Shown: positions 1 to 5,289, numbered from the stretch's first letter. The stretch is DNA of 5,289 bases from UBA11164 sp002420085 (GCA_031976395.1 DALYLJ010000198.1:1-5289); one strand, 5' to 3'. The notes: generated from the sequence alone by a model not told the origin. Translations and numbers: made by a program.

Positions 1-1775
1 GCCGTCGAACAGCAATTGGCAGATGCCCGCAATCGGGCGAGCCAGTCGCGCAGCAGCCGCCACCAGCGCTCAAGGAATAGGGCGCGATCGTCGAGTTGGA
101 TCGCCAGCAGGTCGGCTTCGTCGAAGCGATCGCTGGCGAACAGGCGATCACGGATCTGCCCGGCGCGCGCGCCAAGGTCATAGCCACCGTCGCCAATCAG
201 GGCCAGCGCCTGGTCTCCGACGACGCGGGCATTGGCGGTCCACAGCCGCTGGCCTTCCGGATCGATGATCCGGGGAATCCGATCGGCCTCGACCCAGCCC
301 TGCCAGTCGCAGCCGGTGAGCGGGTCGATCGGCAGGCGCGGTTCACAGGCGCCGACGCGGTTCGGGATGCGGCCCATCAGGGTCCAGCCGATCCGACCCG
401 CCTGATCGGCCGCGACGAAGTTCTGCGGCGGGATGCCGGCGCGATTGGCGATTGCCATGGCCTGGTCGAGATCACGGGCACGGATCAGTTCGGTCAGGGT
501 GAAGTCGAGGCCACCGGGGCGATGTGCGGTCCAGGCCAGGGCCAGCGAGTGGCGATCGTCGAGGTCGTGCAGGATCGGTCCCCAACGGGTCTCGCGGACT
601 TCGATCCGAATCGGCTCGGCGCCGGCCACGGCGATGGTTTCGGGATGCAGTTGGATGTCGGCCAGGCCCTCAGGCGTGTGATAGCGCGTGCGCTCGGCAT
701 CGGCCCAGGTCACCTCGAACCAGTCCAGCCAGTCGCCATAGCTGTTGGTGAAGCCCCAGGCGACCCGGCCATTGCTGCCGACCACCAAGGCCGGCGCGCC
801 GGGCAGGGTGGCGCCGGTGGCGTCGATGCGGCCATCGGGCGCCTCCGGGTCCGGATAGCGCAGGCGAGCGCGGAACCAGATCGCCGGAACACGCTGGCGC
901 AGATGCATGTCATTGGCCAGGATGGCGCGGCCGTCGGCGGTGAGTGTTCCGGCGACCGCCCAATTGTTGCTGCCGGGCAGGGTGTCGATCTCGATCGTCG
1001 AGGTTTCGATCGAACCTGCCGGCATCGATGCGATCGGCCGATGGGAGGGGCTCGGCAGCCCGGTGACCGCTTCCGGCGGTGGGATGGTGGCATCACCGAA
1101 AGATTCACCGGCGATCGGGGCATCCCAGTCGCTGCCGCGCCGATCGAGCACGTCATACAGCGCCGGAGGCAGTGCCTCGCGCATCCGCTGGCGGTCCAGA
1201 TCACGACGATTGCTGCTGTCGTTGAGGTCGAAGAACATGGCGTAGACGACCAGGGCCGAGTCCTCCGCCCGCCATGGCTGTACTGGCTGCCGGAGCAGCA
1301 GATAGGGCCACGGCCGTACCGACAGGGCGTCGAGACCGGCATTGACGCCCTCGCTGTAGGCGACCAGTCGCGCGCGGGTGGCGGGCGGCAGACTCTCGAC
1401 CAGGGCCACGGCCCGGCTGCGGATGCGATGCTGTCGGCGGACCCGATCGGCTTCGACGGCCACCGGCCCGAACAGCGCAGCCAACTCGCCGGCCGCAGTC
1501 CGACGCAGCAGGTCCATCTCGAAGTAACGCTCCTGGGCATGGACGAAACCCAACGCGCGCAAGGCATCGGTCTCGTTTTCGGCAAGGATATCGACCACGC
1601 CCAGGGCATCACGATCGATCGTCACTTGCGCCTGCAGGCCGGGCAGGGTGGCGGTGCCATCGAGTTGGGCCAGGCTGCCGCGCAACAGCAGGATGGCAGC
1701 GACCAGCAGCAGGCAGGTCAACCCGACCAGAGCCACCGCGAGGGTGACGACCCGTGAACGCCGATGTCGGGTCAT
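1..1775 (-). CDS. Penicillin acylase family protein (Ntn hydrolase, peptidase family S45), 3' end outside window
   Basis: Members of this family hydrolyse amide bonds in substrates such as penicillins, acyl-homoserine lactones or other N-acyl compounds; the substrate here cannot be told. The frame is open for 591 codons from ATG at 1773-1775 to the left edge without a stop; the family is usually about 750-850 residues, so roughly the last quarter is missing. Residues 1-8 are basic and about 9-31 form one hydrophobic stretch, a signal anchor or signal peptide, so the enzyme should act in the periplasm or at the membrane. An alpha-chain motif with FVHAQERYFEMDLLRR lies at about 77-92. The precursor-processing site and catalytic N-terminal serine of the beta chain is Ser269 in LPGSNNWAV. 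Further family motifs are NDMHL (288-292), VVGSNGRVAWGFTN (331-344) and NFVAADQAGRIGWT (452-465). A GGACAGG ribosome binding site lies 5 nt before the ATG. It follows yggS by 23 bp and is probably co-transcribed with it. Confidence 0.95.
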   Translation of the reverse strand, partial: MTRHRRSRVVTLAVALVGLTCLLLVAAILLLRGSLAQLDGTATLPGLQAQVTIDRDALGVVDILAENETDALRALGFVHAQERYFEMDLLRRTAAGELAALFGPVAVEADRVRRQHRIRSRAVALVESLPPATRARLVAYSEGVNAGLDALSVRPWPYLLLRQPVQPWRAEDSALVVYAMFFDLNDSSNRRDLDRQRMREALPPALYDVLDRRGSDWDAPIAGESFGDATIPPPEAVTGLPSPSHRPIASMPAGSIETSTIEIDTLPGSNNWAVAGTLTADGRAILANDMHLRQRVPAIWFRARLRYPDPEAPDGRIDATGATLPGAPALVVGSNGRVAWGFTNSYGDWLDWFEVTWADAERTRYHTPEGLADIQLHPETIAVAGAEPIRIEVRETRWGPILHDLDDRHSLALAWTAHRPGGLDFTLTELIRARDLDQAMAIANRAGIPPQNFVAADQAGRIGWTLMGRIPNRVGACEPRLPIDPLTGCDWQGWVEADRIPRIIDPEGQRLWTANARVVGDQALALIGDGGYDLGARAGQIRDRLFASDRFDEADLLAIQLDDRALFLERWWRLLRDWLARLRASANCCST

Positions 1776-1798
1776 GCCGGCCTGTCCACGTACACCGA

Positions 1799-2536
1799 TC
1801 ATGGGCCGACTGCCGCGCGTGGCCCGAAGATCGCCTGGCCGATCCGAACCACGGTCGCACCCTCGGCGATGGCGATCTCGAAATCACCGGACATGCCCAT
1901 GGAGAGCTGATCGAAGGCATCCGGCACGGCAACCATCGGGCGCAGCCGATCGCGCACGTCGCGCAGTCGGCGGAAGCAGGCACGGGCGCGCTCGGGATCG
2001 CCGGCCGCAGCCAGGGTCATCAGGCCACGTGGCCGCAAAGCAGTACACTGCCGCAAACCAGGCAACATGGCTTCGACCGCGTCCGGAGCAAGCCCGAACT
2101 TGCTGGCCTCGCCGGAGGTATTGACCTCGATCAGCACATCCATCGACCGACCTTCAGCCTGCAAGTGGCGGTCGAGGATTTCAGCCAGACGCAGGCTGTC
2201 GAGCGCCTGAAACTCATCGAACACCCGCGCCGCCAGCGACGCCTTGTTGCTTTGCAGATGGCCGATCAGGCACCAGCGCAGGGCCAGATCGGACAGGGTC
2301 CGTGCCTTTTCGGCCGCCTCCTGGACCTTGTTCTCCCCGAATTCGCTGCATCCGGCGGCATGGGCTACGCGCAGTCGATCCGCCGGAACCGTCTTGGCGA
2401 CCGGCAGCAGGCGAACGCTGTCCGGGTCGCGGCCGCACGCGCGACAGGCATTGGCGATGCGTGTACGGATCGCATCGAGGCGGGTGACCAGGGGATCGCG
2501 GGCGAGCGCAGGATCGAGAGCGGAAAATGCCGTCAC
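1799..2536 (-). CDS. yggS: YggS/PLPBP family pyridoxal 5'-phosphate homeostasis protein
   Basis: Family members bind PLP on a lysine in an alanine-racemase-like barrel fold, have no clear enzymatic activity, and help control PLP and amino-acid balance in the cytoplasm. With the start used here (GTG at 2534-2536, 245 aa) the motifs are: LLPVAKT with the PLP lysine at about Lys48 (commonly VSKT, here VAKT), FGEN (66-69), IGHLQSNK (91-98), VNTSGEASKFG (138-148), LSMGMS (211-216, phosphate-binding region) and VRIGQAIFG (230-238). The usual family length is about 220-240 residues. The start is uncertain. ATG at 2594-2596 gives 265 aa and ATG at 2648-2650 gives 283 aa, but the extra residues look non-coding and none of the three starts has a clear Shine-Dalgarno. 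The GTG was chosen because it fits family length and leaves room for divergent promoters. The penicillin acylase gene follows 23 bp after the stop. Confidence 0.95.
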   Translation of the reverse strand: MTAFSALDPALARDPLVTRLDAIRTRIANACRACGRDPDSVRLLPVAKTVPADRLRVAHAAGCSEFGENKVQEAAEKARTLSDLALRWCLIGHLQSNKASLAARVFDEFQALDSLRLAEILDRHLQAEGRSMDVLIEVNTSGEASKFGLAPDAVEAMLPGLRQCTALRPRGLMTLAAAGDPERARACFRRLRDVRDRLRPMVAVPDAFDQLSMGMSGDFEIAIAEGATVVRIGQAIFGPRAAVGP

Positions 2537-2623
2537 AGGTGCTGAATGATCGAGGCCGGATCGGCGCGGGCAGGGTCGGGTGGTGGCTGTCGTCATGGTA
2601 GCAGGCGGCAGGCCGCAATCGAC

Positions 2624-2644
2624 AGCCTGCTTGCCAAGCAGGCT
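2624..2644. repeat. Perfect 9-bp dyad (3-nt centre) in the yggS-asnB divergent region
   Basis: AGCCTGCTT (2624-2632) and AAGCAGGCT (2636-2644) are perfect inverted copies around a GCC centre. No T-run follows on either strand, so it is not an intrinsic terminator. It covers the weak -35 candidate of the asnB leader promoter, so an operator is one reading; a hairpin in an extended yggS transcript is another. Function is not known. Confidence 0.6.
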
Positions 2645-2660
2645 CGACATCGGTTAGCGT
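2631..2660 (+). promoter_or_regulatory. Weak candidate promoter for the asnB leader transcript
   Basis: TTGCCA (2631-2636, five of six to TTGACA), an 18-bp spacer and TAGCGT (2655-2660, keeping the first, second and last bases of TATAAT) would place the transcription start at or next to the ATG of the leader peptide at 2667. This fits the lack of a ribosome binding site before that ATG (leaderless translation). The -10 match is poor, so this is a hypothesis. Confidence 0.25.
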
Positions 2661-2666
2661 GCCGCC

Positions 2667-2810
2667 ATGACCACCACATCGGCCCCTCGTCACACCCCTT
2701 GCGATGCTCGCCCTGTGCGACCACGCGAGTCAGGCGACGCATGGCTGCGTGCTGTGGCCAATAACGGCAATCGCAATAACCGGCTCGCAACCACGCGGGA
2801 CGGCGACTAG
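2667..2810 (+). CDS. Putative asparagine-rich leader peptide of asnB (47 aa)
   Basis: This short open frame runs from ATG at 2667 to TAG at 2808-2810. Asparagine codons stand at 2760, 2763, 2769, 2775 and 2778, giving the run NNGNRNN at residues 32-38; the rest of the peptide has no asparagine. It lies directly upstream of an intrinsic terminator and of asnB, whose product makes asparagine. By analogy with the his, trp, thr and leu leader peptides of proteobacteria, a ribosome stalled here for lack of charged tRNA-Asn would prevent the terminator from forming. The peptide itself probably has no function after synthesis. There is no Shine-Dalgarno before the ATG, so the transcript may be leaderless, or translation may start later in frame at GTG 2715 or GTG 2754; all of these retain the asparagine run. 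It resembles no protein family I recognise. Confidence 0.65.
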   Translation: MTTTSAPRHTPCDARPVRPRESGDAWLRAVANNGNRNNRLATTRDGD

Positions 2811-2872
2811 TCGGCAGCCTGAGCAACACTGCAACAGTCACCCGAGACCCGCATCGCCGATGCGGGTTTTTT
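2745..2872 (+). promoter_or_regulatory. Candidate transcription attenuator responding to asparagine (tRNA-Asn charging)
   Basis: Hand folding gives mutually exclusive pairings. Segment 1 (2745-2751) can pair with segment 2 (2792-2798) over seven base pairs including one G-U. Segment 2 (2795-2799, GCGGG) can instead pair with segment 3 (2848-2852, CCCGC), extended across a small internal loop by 2801-2803 with 2842-2844. Segment 3 pairs with segment 4 in the terminator. A ribosome stalled on the asparagine codons (2760-2780) would cover segment 1 and leave segment 2 free to sequester the terminator arm. A ribosome reaching the stop codon at 2808 would cover segment 2 and let the terminator form. 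The 2:3 helix is short, so the exact fold is tentative; the overall logic rests on leader codons plus terminator plus downstream gene. Confidence 0.55.
2847..2872 (+). terminator. Intrinsic (Rho-independent) terminator in the asnB leader
   Basis: Positions 2847-2855 (ACCCGCATC) and 2859-2867 form a perfect 9-bp GC-rich stem with a GCC loop, followed immediately by six T residues (2867-2872), then GTTT. The T-run is on the plus strand only. The only plus-strand open frame ending just before it is the asparagine-rich leader, and asnB begins 67 bp beyond it, so it most likely acts as an attenuator rather than as the end of a gene. Confidence 0.88.
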
Positions 2873-2924
2873 GTTTACTGGACGGTGCAAATTTCGATTT
2901 CGCTGTGACCAACCTGCCCTGATG

Positions 2925-2930
2925 CTGGAG
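2925..2930 (+). promoter_or_regulatory. Ribosome binding site of asnB
   Basis: CTGGAG lies 9 nt before the ATG at 2940. It decides the start: this ATG is followed by the Cys codon that must become the N-terminal catalytic residue. The in-frame ATGs at 2871 and 2922 would bury that cysteine. Confidence 0.8.
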
Positions 2931-2939
2931 AAAAACCCG

Positions 2940-4637
2940 ATGTGTTCGATTCTTGGAGTGTTCGATCTCGGCAGCGATGCCGATCTGCCCGGTCTGCGCC
3001 GACTGGCCCTGGCACGCTCAGCCCTGCAACGCCATCGCGGCCCGGACTGGAGCGGCGTGCATGCCGATGACGGCGCGGTGCTGGCCCATGAGCGGCTGGC
3101 GATCGTCGATCCGGCCGGCGGCGCCCAGCCACTGCGATCGGCCGATGGCGCGCTGGCCCTGGCGGTCAATGGCGAGATCTACAATCATCGCGAACTGGAG
3201 GCCGGACTCACCCAGCCGTATGCCTTCCAGACCGACTCCGATTGCGAAGTCATCAATGCGCTCTACCGTGAACGTGGCCCCGCCTTCCTGGCCGAGCGCG
3301 GCGGTCGCCTGCTCAATGGCATCTACGCCTTCGCACTGTGGGACAGCGCGCATCGCCGCTATCTGATCGCCCGCGACCCGATCGGCGTGTGTCCGCTGTA
3401 CTACGGCCATGATGACGACGGCCGGCTGTGGGTGGCCTCGGAGATGAAGGCGCTGGCCGGCGTCTGCGCCGATGTCGCCTGCTTTCCGCCCGGTCACTAC
3501 CTCGACAGTGCGATCGGCGAACCGGTGCGCTTCTATCAGCCGGGCTGGACCGACTATGCCGCGACCGCCGGCGTGGACGTGTCGCCGCCGGCCCTGCGCA
3601 GCGCCCTGGAACACGCGGTACATCGCCAGTTGATGAGCGATGTGCCTTACGGCGTGCTGCTGTCCGGCGGACTCGACTCCTCACTGATCGCCGCCTGCGC
3701 GGCACGTTTCGCCCGGCAGCGGGTCGAGGACGACGACCGCAGTGAAGCCTGGTGGCCGCGCCTGCATTCCTTCGCCATCGGCCTGGAGGGCTCGCCGGAT
3801 CTGGCCGCCGCCCAGGTTGCCGCCGATGCCCTGGGAACGGTCCACCACGGCTTCACCTTCACCATCGACGAAGGACTCGATGCCTTGCCGGAAGTGATTC
3901 GCCACATCGAGACCTACGACGTGACGACCATTCGTGCCTCCACCCCGATGTTCCTGCTGGCCCGACGGATCAAAGCGATGGGCGTGAAGATGGTGCTGTC
4001 GGGGGAGGGCTCCGACGAAATCTTCGGCGGCTATCTGTATTTCCACAAGGCACCGTCGGCCCAGGAGTTTCACGACGAAACGGTCCGCAAGGTCGCCGCC
4101 CTGCATCAGTTCGACTGCCTGCGCGCCAACAAATCGATGATGGCCTGGGGCGTCGAGGCCCGGGTGCCATTCCTCGACCTCGAATTCCTGGAAACCGCGA
4201 TGTCGATGGATGCCGAACACAAGCGGGTGCTGGCCGGCCGGATCGAGAAGAACATTCTGCGCCAGGCATTCGATGGCGCCTTGCCCGAATCTATCCTGTG
4301 GCGCCAGAAGGAGCAGTTCAGCGACGGCGTGGGTTACGGCTGGATCGATGCGCTCAAGGATCACGCCCAGGCCAGCGTCAGCGATGCCGAACTGGCTTCG
4401 GCCGAACGGCGCTTCCCGATCAACCCGCCGCAGACCAAGGAAGCCTTGCTGTATCGCCGACTGTTCGAGCAGGCATTCCCGCAATCGGCCTGTGCCGCCA
4501 CCGTGCCGGGTGGCAAATCGATCGCCTGTTCCTCACCGGCCGCGATTGCCTGGGATCCCGCCTTTGCCGCCGCCGCCGACCCCTCCGGTCGGGCAGTGGC
4601 GGGCATCCACCGGGCTGCCACGACCATTTCCTCCTGA
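2940..4637 (+). CDS. asnB: Asparagine synthase (glutamine-hydrolysing), AsnB type
   Basis: The enzyme makes asparagine from aspartate, ATP and glutamine in the cytoplasm. The product is 565 aa (E. coli AsnB is 554). The N-terminal class-II glutaminase domain has Cys2 as nucleophile after Met removal, RHRGPD (31-36), the glutamine-binding region NGEIYNH (77-83) and SDCE with Asp101. The C-terminal synthetase domain has the ATP pyrophosphatase loop SGGLDSS (242-248), LSGEGSDEIFGGY (353-365), VEARVPFLD (405-413) and WRQKEQFSDGVGY (454-466), then the C-terminal PGGKSIACSS and DPSGRAV segments typical of the E. coli-like enzymes. Nothing is missing, so it should be active. It is transcribed divergently from yggS and convergently with the integrase remnant, whose stop is 58 bp away. 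An asparagine-rich leader and terminator precede it, suggesting attenuation control. The protein contains only seven asparagines by my count. Confidence 0.98.
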   Translation: MCSILGVFDLGSDADLPGLRRLALARSALQRHRGPDWSGVHADDGAVLAHERLAIVDPAGGAQPLRSADGALALAVNGEIYNHRELEAGLTQPYAFQTDSDCEVINALYRERGPAFLAERGGRLLNGIYAFALWDSAHRRYLIARDPIGVCPLYYGHDDDGRLWVASEMKALAGVCADVACFPPGHYLDSAIGEPVRFYQPGWTDYAATAGVDVSPPALRSALEHAVHRQLMSDVPYGVLLSGGLDSSLIAACAARFARQRVEDDDRSEAWWPRLHSFAIGLEGSPDLAAAQVAADALGTVHHGFTFTIDEGLDALPEVIRHIETYDVTTIRASTPMFLLARRIKAMGVKMVLSGEGSDEIFGGYLYFHKAPSAQEFHDETVRKVAALHQFDCLRANKSMMAWGVEARVPFLDLEFLETAMSMDAEHKRVLAGRIEKNILRQAFDGALPESILWRQKEQFSDGVGYGWIDALKDHAQASVSDAELASAERRFPINPPQTKEALLYRRLFEQAFPQSACAATVPGGKSIACSSPAAIAWDPAFAAAADPSGRAVAGIHRAATTISS

Positions 4638-4695
4638 ACACGCCACCACCTGCGCCGATGCTCCCCGCCGTGTCGATGCTCGCTGCACGCCCACG

Positions 4696-5124
4696 TCAGA
4701 TGACGCTGTGGTGCTCAGCATAGAACCGACCCACCGCACGGAAATACCCGTGCGGCGGACCGGGCGCCGGTGTGTGGGTGTCCTGCATCATCGTTACGTT
4801 ATCCAGCCACGGCAGATCGACCGACAAAACCTCCCGATACAGGAACAGTAGCGCCGACAGCGCCTGATTCTGCGTGCTTGCCGCCATACGGGCCTGCACC
4901 GCCAACGACGACAGGAACCGCTCCACCTCCGGCCCGCCTATCTCGCGCGGGTGCCGCTTACCGCTCGCCAGGATAAATCGACGAATCCAGCCGACGTATG
5001 CCTGCTCGGTGTGCAAACTGTAGTGTTTGAGACGCAGACAGCGGCGAACCTCGTCCATCAGGCGGGCAGGGCGTGGTCCCACCATCGTCCCGGATACGCC
5101 CCCTGATCCGCGCTCATATCCCAT
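4696..5124 (-). pseudogene. intI: Integron integrase remnant: N-terminal SAM-like domain only
   Basis: Integron integrases are tyrosine recombinases that move gene cassettes between attC and attI sites. This open frame encodes 142 aa from ATG at 5122-5124. Residues about 23-110 match the IntI N-terminal SAM-like DNA-binding domain closely, with LRLKHYSLHTEQAY, WIRRFI, GKRHPREIG, the helix containing ASTQNQALSALLFLYREVL, and DLPWLDNV. Similarity ends near 4795. The last 32 residues are not recognisably integrase, and the catalytic domain with the Arg-His-Arg-Tyr residues (intact enzymes are about 320-340 aa) is absent in every frame down to asnB. The start is supported by a strong ribosome binding site; an in-frame ATG at 5181 would only add a weakly supported extension. 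The product could not recombine DNA. An N-terminal fragment still made and still binding DNA is possible but unproven. It ends 58 bp from the asnB stop, convergent. Confidence 0.88.
4734..4755. repeat. 8-bp perfect inverted repeat in the asnB-intI convergent region
   Basis: CCGCACGG (4734-4741) and CCGTGCGG (4748-4755) surround a 6-nt centre. It lies in the non-integrase tail of the intI remnant, 97 bp past the asnB stop. There is no T-run on either side, so it is not a classical terminator. It is the strongest dyad in this gap and may help end asnB transcripts or mark the junction that removed the integrase catalytic domain. Confidence 0.5.
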
Positions 5125-5130
5125 ATGCCC

Positions 5131-5138
5131 CCTCCTCC
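5131..5138 (-). promoter_or_regulatory. Strong ribosome binding site of the integrase remnant
   Basis: On the minus strand this reads GGAGGAGG, 6 nt before the ATG at 5124. It is the best Shine-Dalgarno in the window and sets the start of the intI remnant, showing that the 5' end of the gene is undamaged although the 3' part is lost. Confidence 0.85.
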
Positions 5139-5243
5139 AAGGTGTAGCATGCGAGTCTGACAGGGCGACCCCATCGGACATATCAGGTAACTGCTTGAAG
5201 ATGTGTAGGAAAATCGCTTGACTTGGGGTGAGCAGAGTGCGAC

Positions 5244-5266
5244 GATCCGGCGCTACACCCCGGATC
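5244..5266. repeat. 7-bp inverted repeat (GATCCGG / CCGGATC)
   Basis: GATCCGG (5244-5250) and CCGGATC (5260-5266) can form a stem with a 9-nt loop upstream of the intI remnant. It shares its right arm with the larger nested repeat, so the two folds are alternatives. Single-strand hairpins are typical of attC sites, but the attC end motifs are not present around it. Confidence 0.5.
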
Positions 5267-5289
5267 AGGGGGATACTTGGCGTTAGGGC

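Larger units (their letters stand above)
5099..5272. repeat. Nested inverted repeats flanking the intI start region
   Basis: Two collinear pairs are seen. CCCCCTGATCCG (5099-5110) has its perfect inverse CGGATCAGGGGG at 5261-5272. GGTGTAGC (5141-5148) has its inverse GCTACACC at 5252-5259. On the right the two elements are one base apart; on the left they are separated by 30 bp that hold the integrase start codon and ribosome binding site. The arrangement looks like an inverted duplication with an insertion in one copy, or a recombinase-binding array. A 12-bp match at this distance is unlikely by chance. Confidence 0.7.
5125..5289 (+). other. Candidate attI recombination region, running to the window edge
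   Basis: In integrons, attI lies upstream of intI on the side where cassettes are inserted. Here GTTAGGG (5282-5288) begins 158 bp from the integrase start and resembles the recombination core GTTRRRY, with a mismatch at the last base. The intervening DNA has inverted repeats and no coding frame I can support. A TTGACT at 5218-5223 could be the -35 of a cassette promoter, but no good -10 follows at the right spacing. The window ends directly after the core, so it cannot be seen whether cassettes or attC sites follow. Confidence 0.4.

Noticed and set aside
96..1757. 553-codon open frame on the plus strand
   Set aside because: It is antisense to the penicillin acylase gene, whose frame carries all the family motifs. 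The GC-biased codons of that gene keep stops out of the opposite strand. The plus-strand translation is compositionally odd and matches no family I know.
2537..2650. N-terminal extension of YggS to ATG 2650 (283 aa)
   Set aside because: It is longer than the family, the extra residues lack coding character, and it would fill the divergent promoter region. It cannot be fully excluded.
2704..2922. 72-codon plus-strand frame across the asnB leader
   Set aside because: It reads through the terminator stem and T-run, is in a different frame from the asparagine run, and shows no protein-like pattern.
2871..2939. Upstream starts of asnB giving up to 23 extra residues
   Set aside because: The class-II glutaminase needs Cys as the residue exposed after Met removal. 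ATG 2940 gives Met-Cys and has a ribosome binding site at 2925-2930.
2811..2939. T-box riboswitch as the asparagine sensor
   Set aside because: No T-box conserved sequence is visible between the leader stop and asnB, and T-boxes are not expected in gammaproteobacteria. A leader-peptide mechanism fits the Asn codon run better.
3018..4484. Minus-strand open frames of 201 and 267 codons
   Set aside because: Both lie antisense inside asnB, which is unmistakable on the plus strand along its full length.
5140..5170. LexA box at the intI promoter
   Set aside because: CTGT/ACAG half-sites occur near 5160, but the second half at the required 8-bp spacing is missing.
5190..5289. Complete attC site ending at GTTAGGG
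   Set aside because: No RYYYAAC partner motif is found upstream at a plausible distance, so an attI-like core is the better reading.
1..5289. tRNA, rRNA, CRISPR array or insertion sequence
   Set aside because: No cloverleaf, regularly spaced repeats, rRNA-like sequence or transposase fragments were recognised. The only mobile-element relic is the integron head at the right.

Overview
The window is GC-rich (about two thirds G+C by eye) with strongly GC-biased third codon positions. The gene content and the close similarity of the asparagine synthetase to the E. coli AsnB type suggest a high-GC gammaproteobacterium, perhaps of the Xanthomonadales/Lysobacterales neighbourhood. That placement is inference; there is no rRNA or other taxonomic marker here.

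Left part (1-2536, minus strand): a two-gene unit. A YggS/PLPBP-family pyridoxal-phosphate homeostasis protein is followed after 23 bp by a penicillin-acylase-family Ntn hydrolase with an N-terminal membrane anchor. The acylase runs off the left edge, so its C-terminus is missing. No functional link between the two is obvious beyond probable co-transcription.

Middle part (2537-4637, plus strand): a divergent intergenic region followed by asnB, the glutamine-hydrolysing asparagine synthetase. The leader of asnB is the most interesting part of the window. It contains a 47-codon open frame (2667-2810) with five asparagine codons packed into seven consecutive codons. This frame is followed 36 bp later by a textbook intrinsic terminator (2847-2872) lying 67 bp before the asnB start. 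No other plus-strand gene is there to be terminated. This is the layout of a translation-coupled transcription attenuator that would sense charged tRNA-Asn and control asparagine synthesis. An alternative 1:2 versus 2:3 pairing scheme can be drawn by hand.

Right part (4638-5289, minus strand): a degenerate integron head. The gene fragment has a strong ribosome binding site and start codon and encodes the N-terminal SAM-like domain of an integron integrase (IntI). The similarity stops at about residue 110 and the catalytic tyrosine-recombinase domain is missing. Upstream of it lies a possible attI region with nested inverted repeats. A GTTAGGG core-like site sits at the extreme right edge, so a cassette array may start just outside the window.
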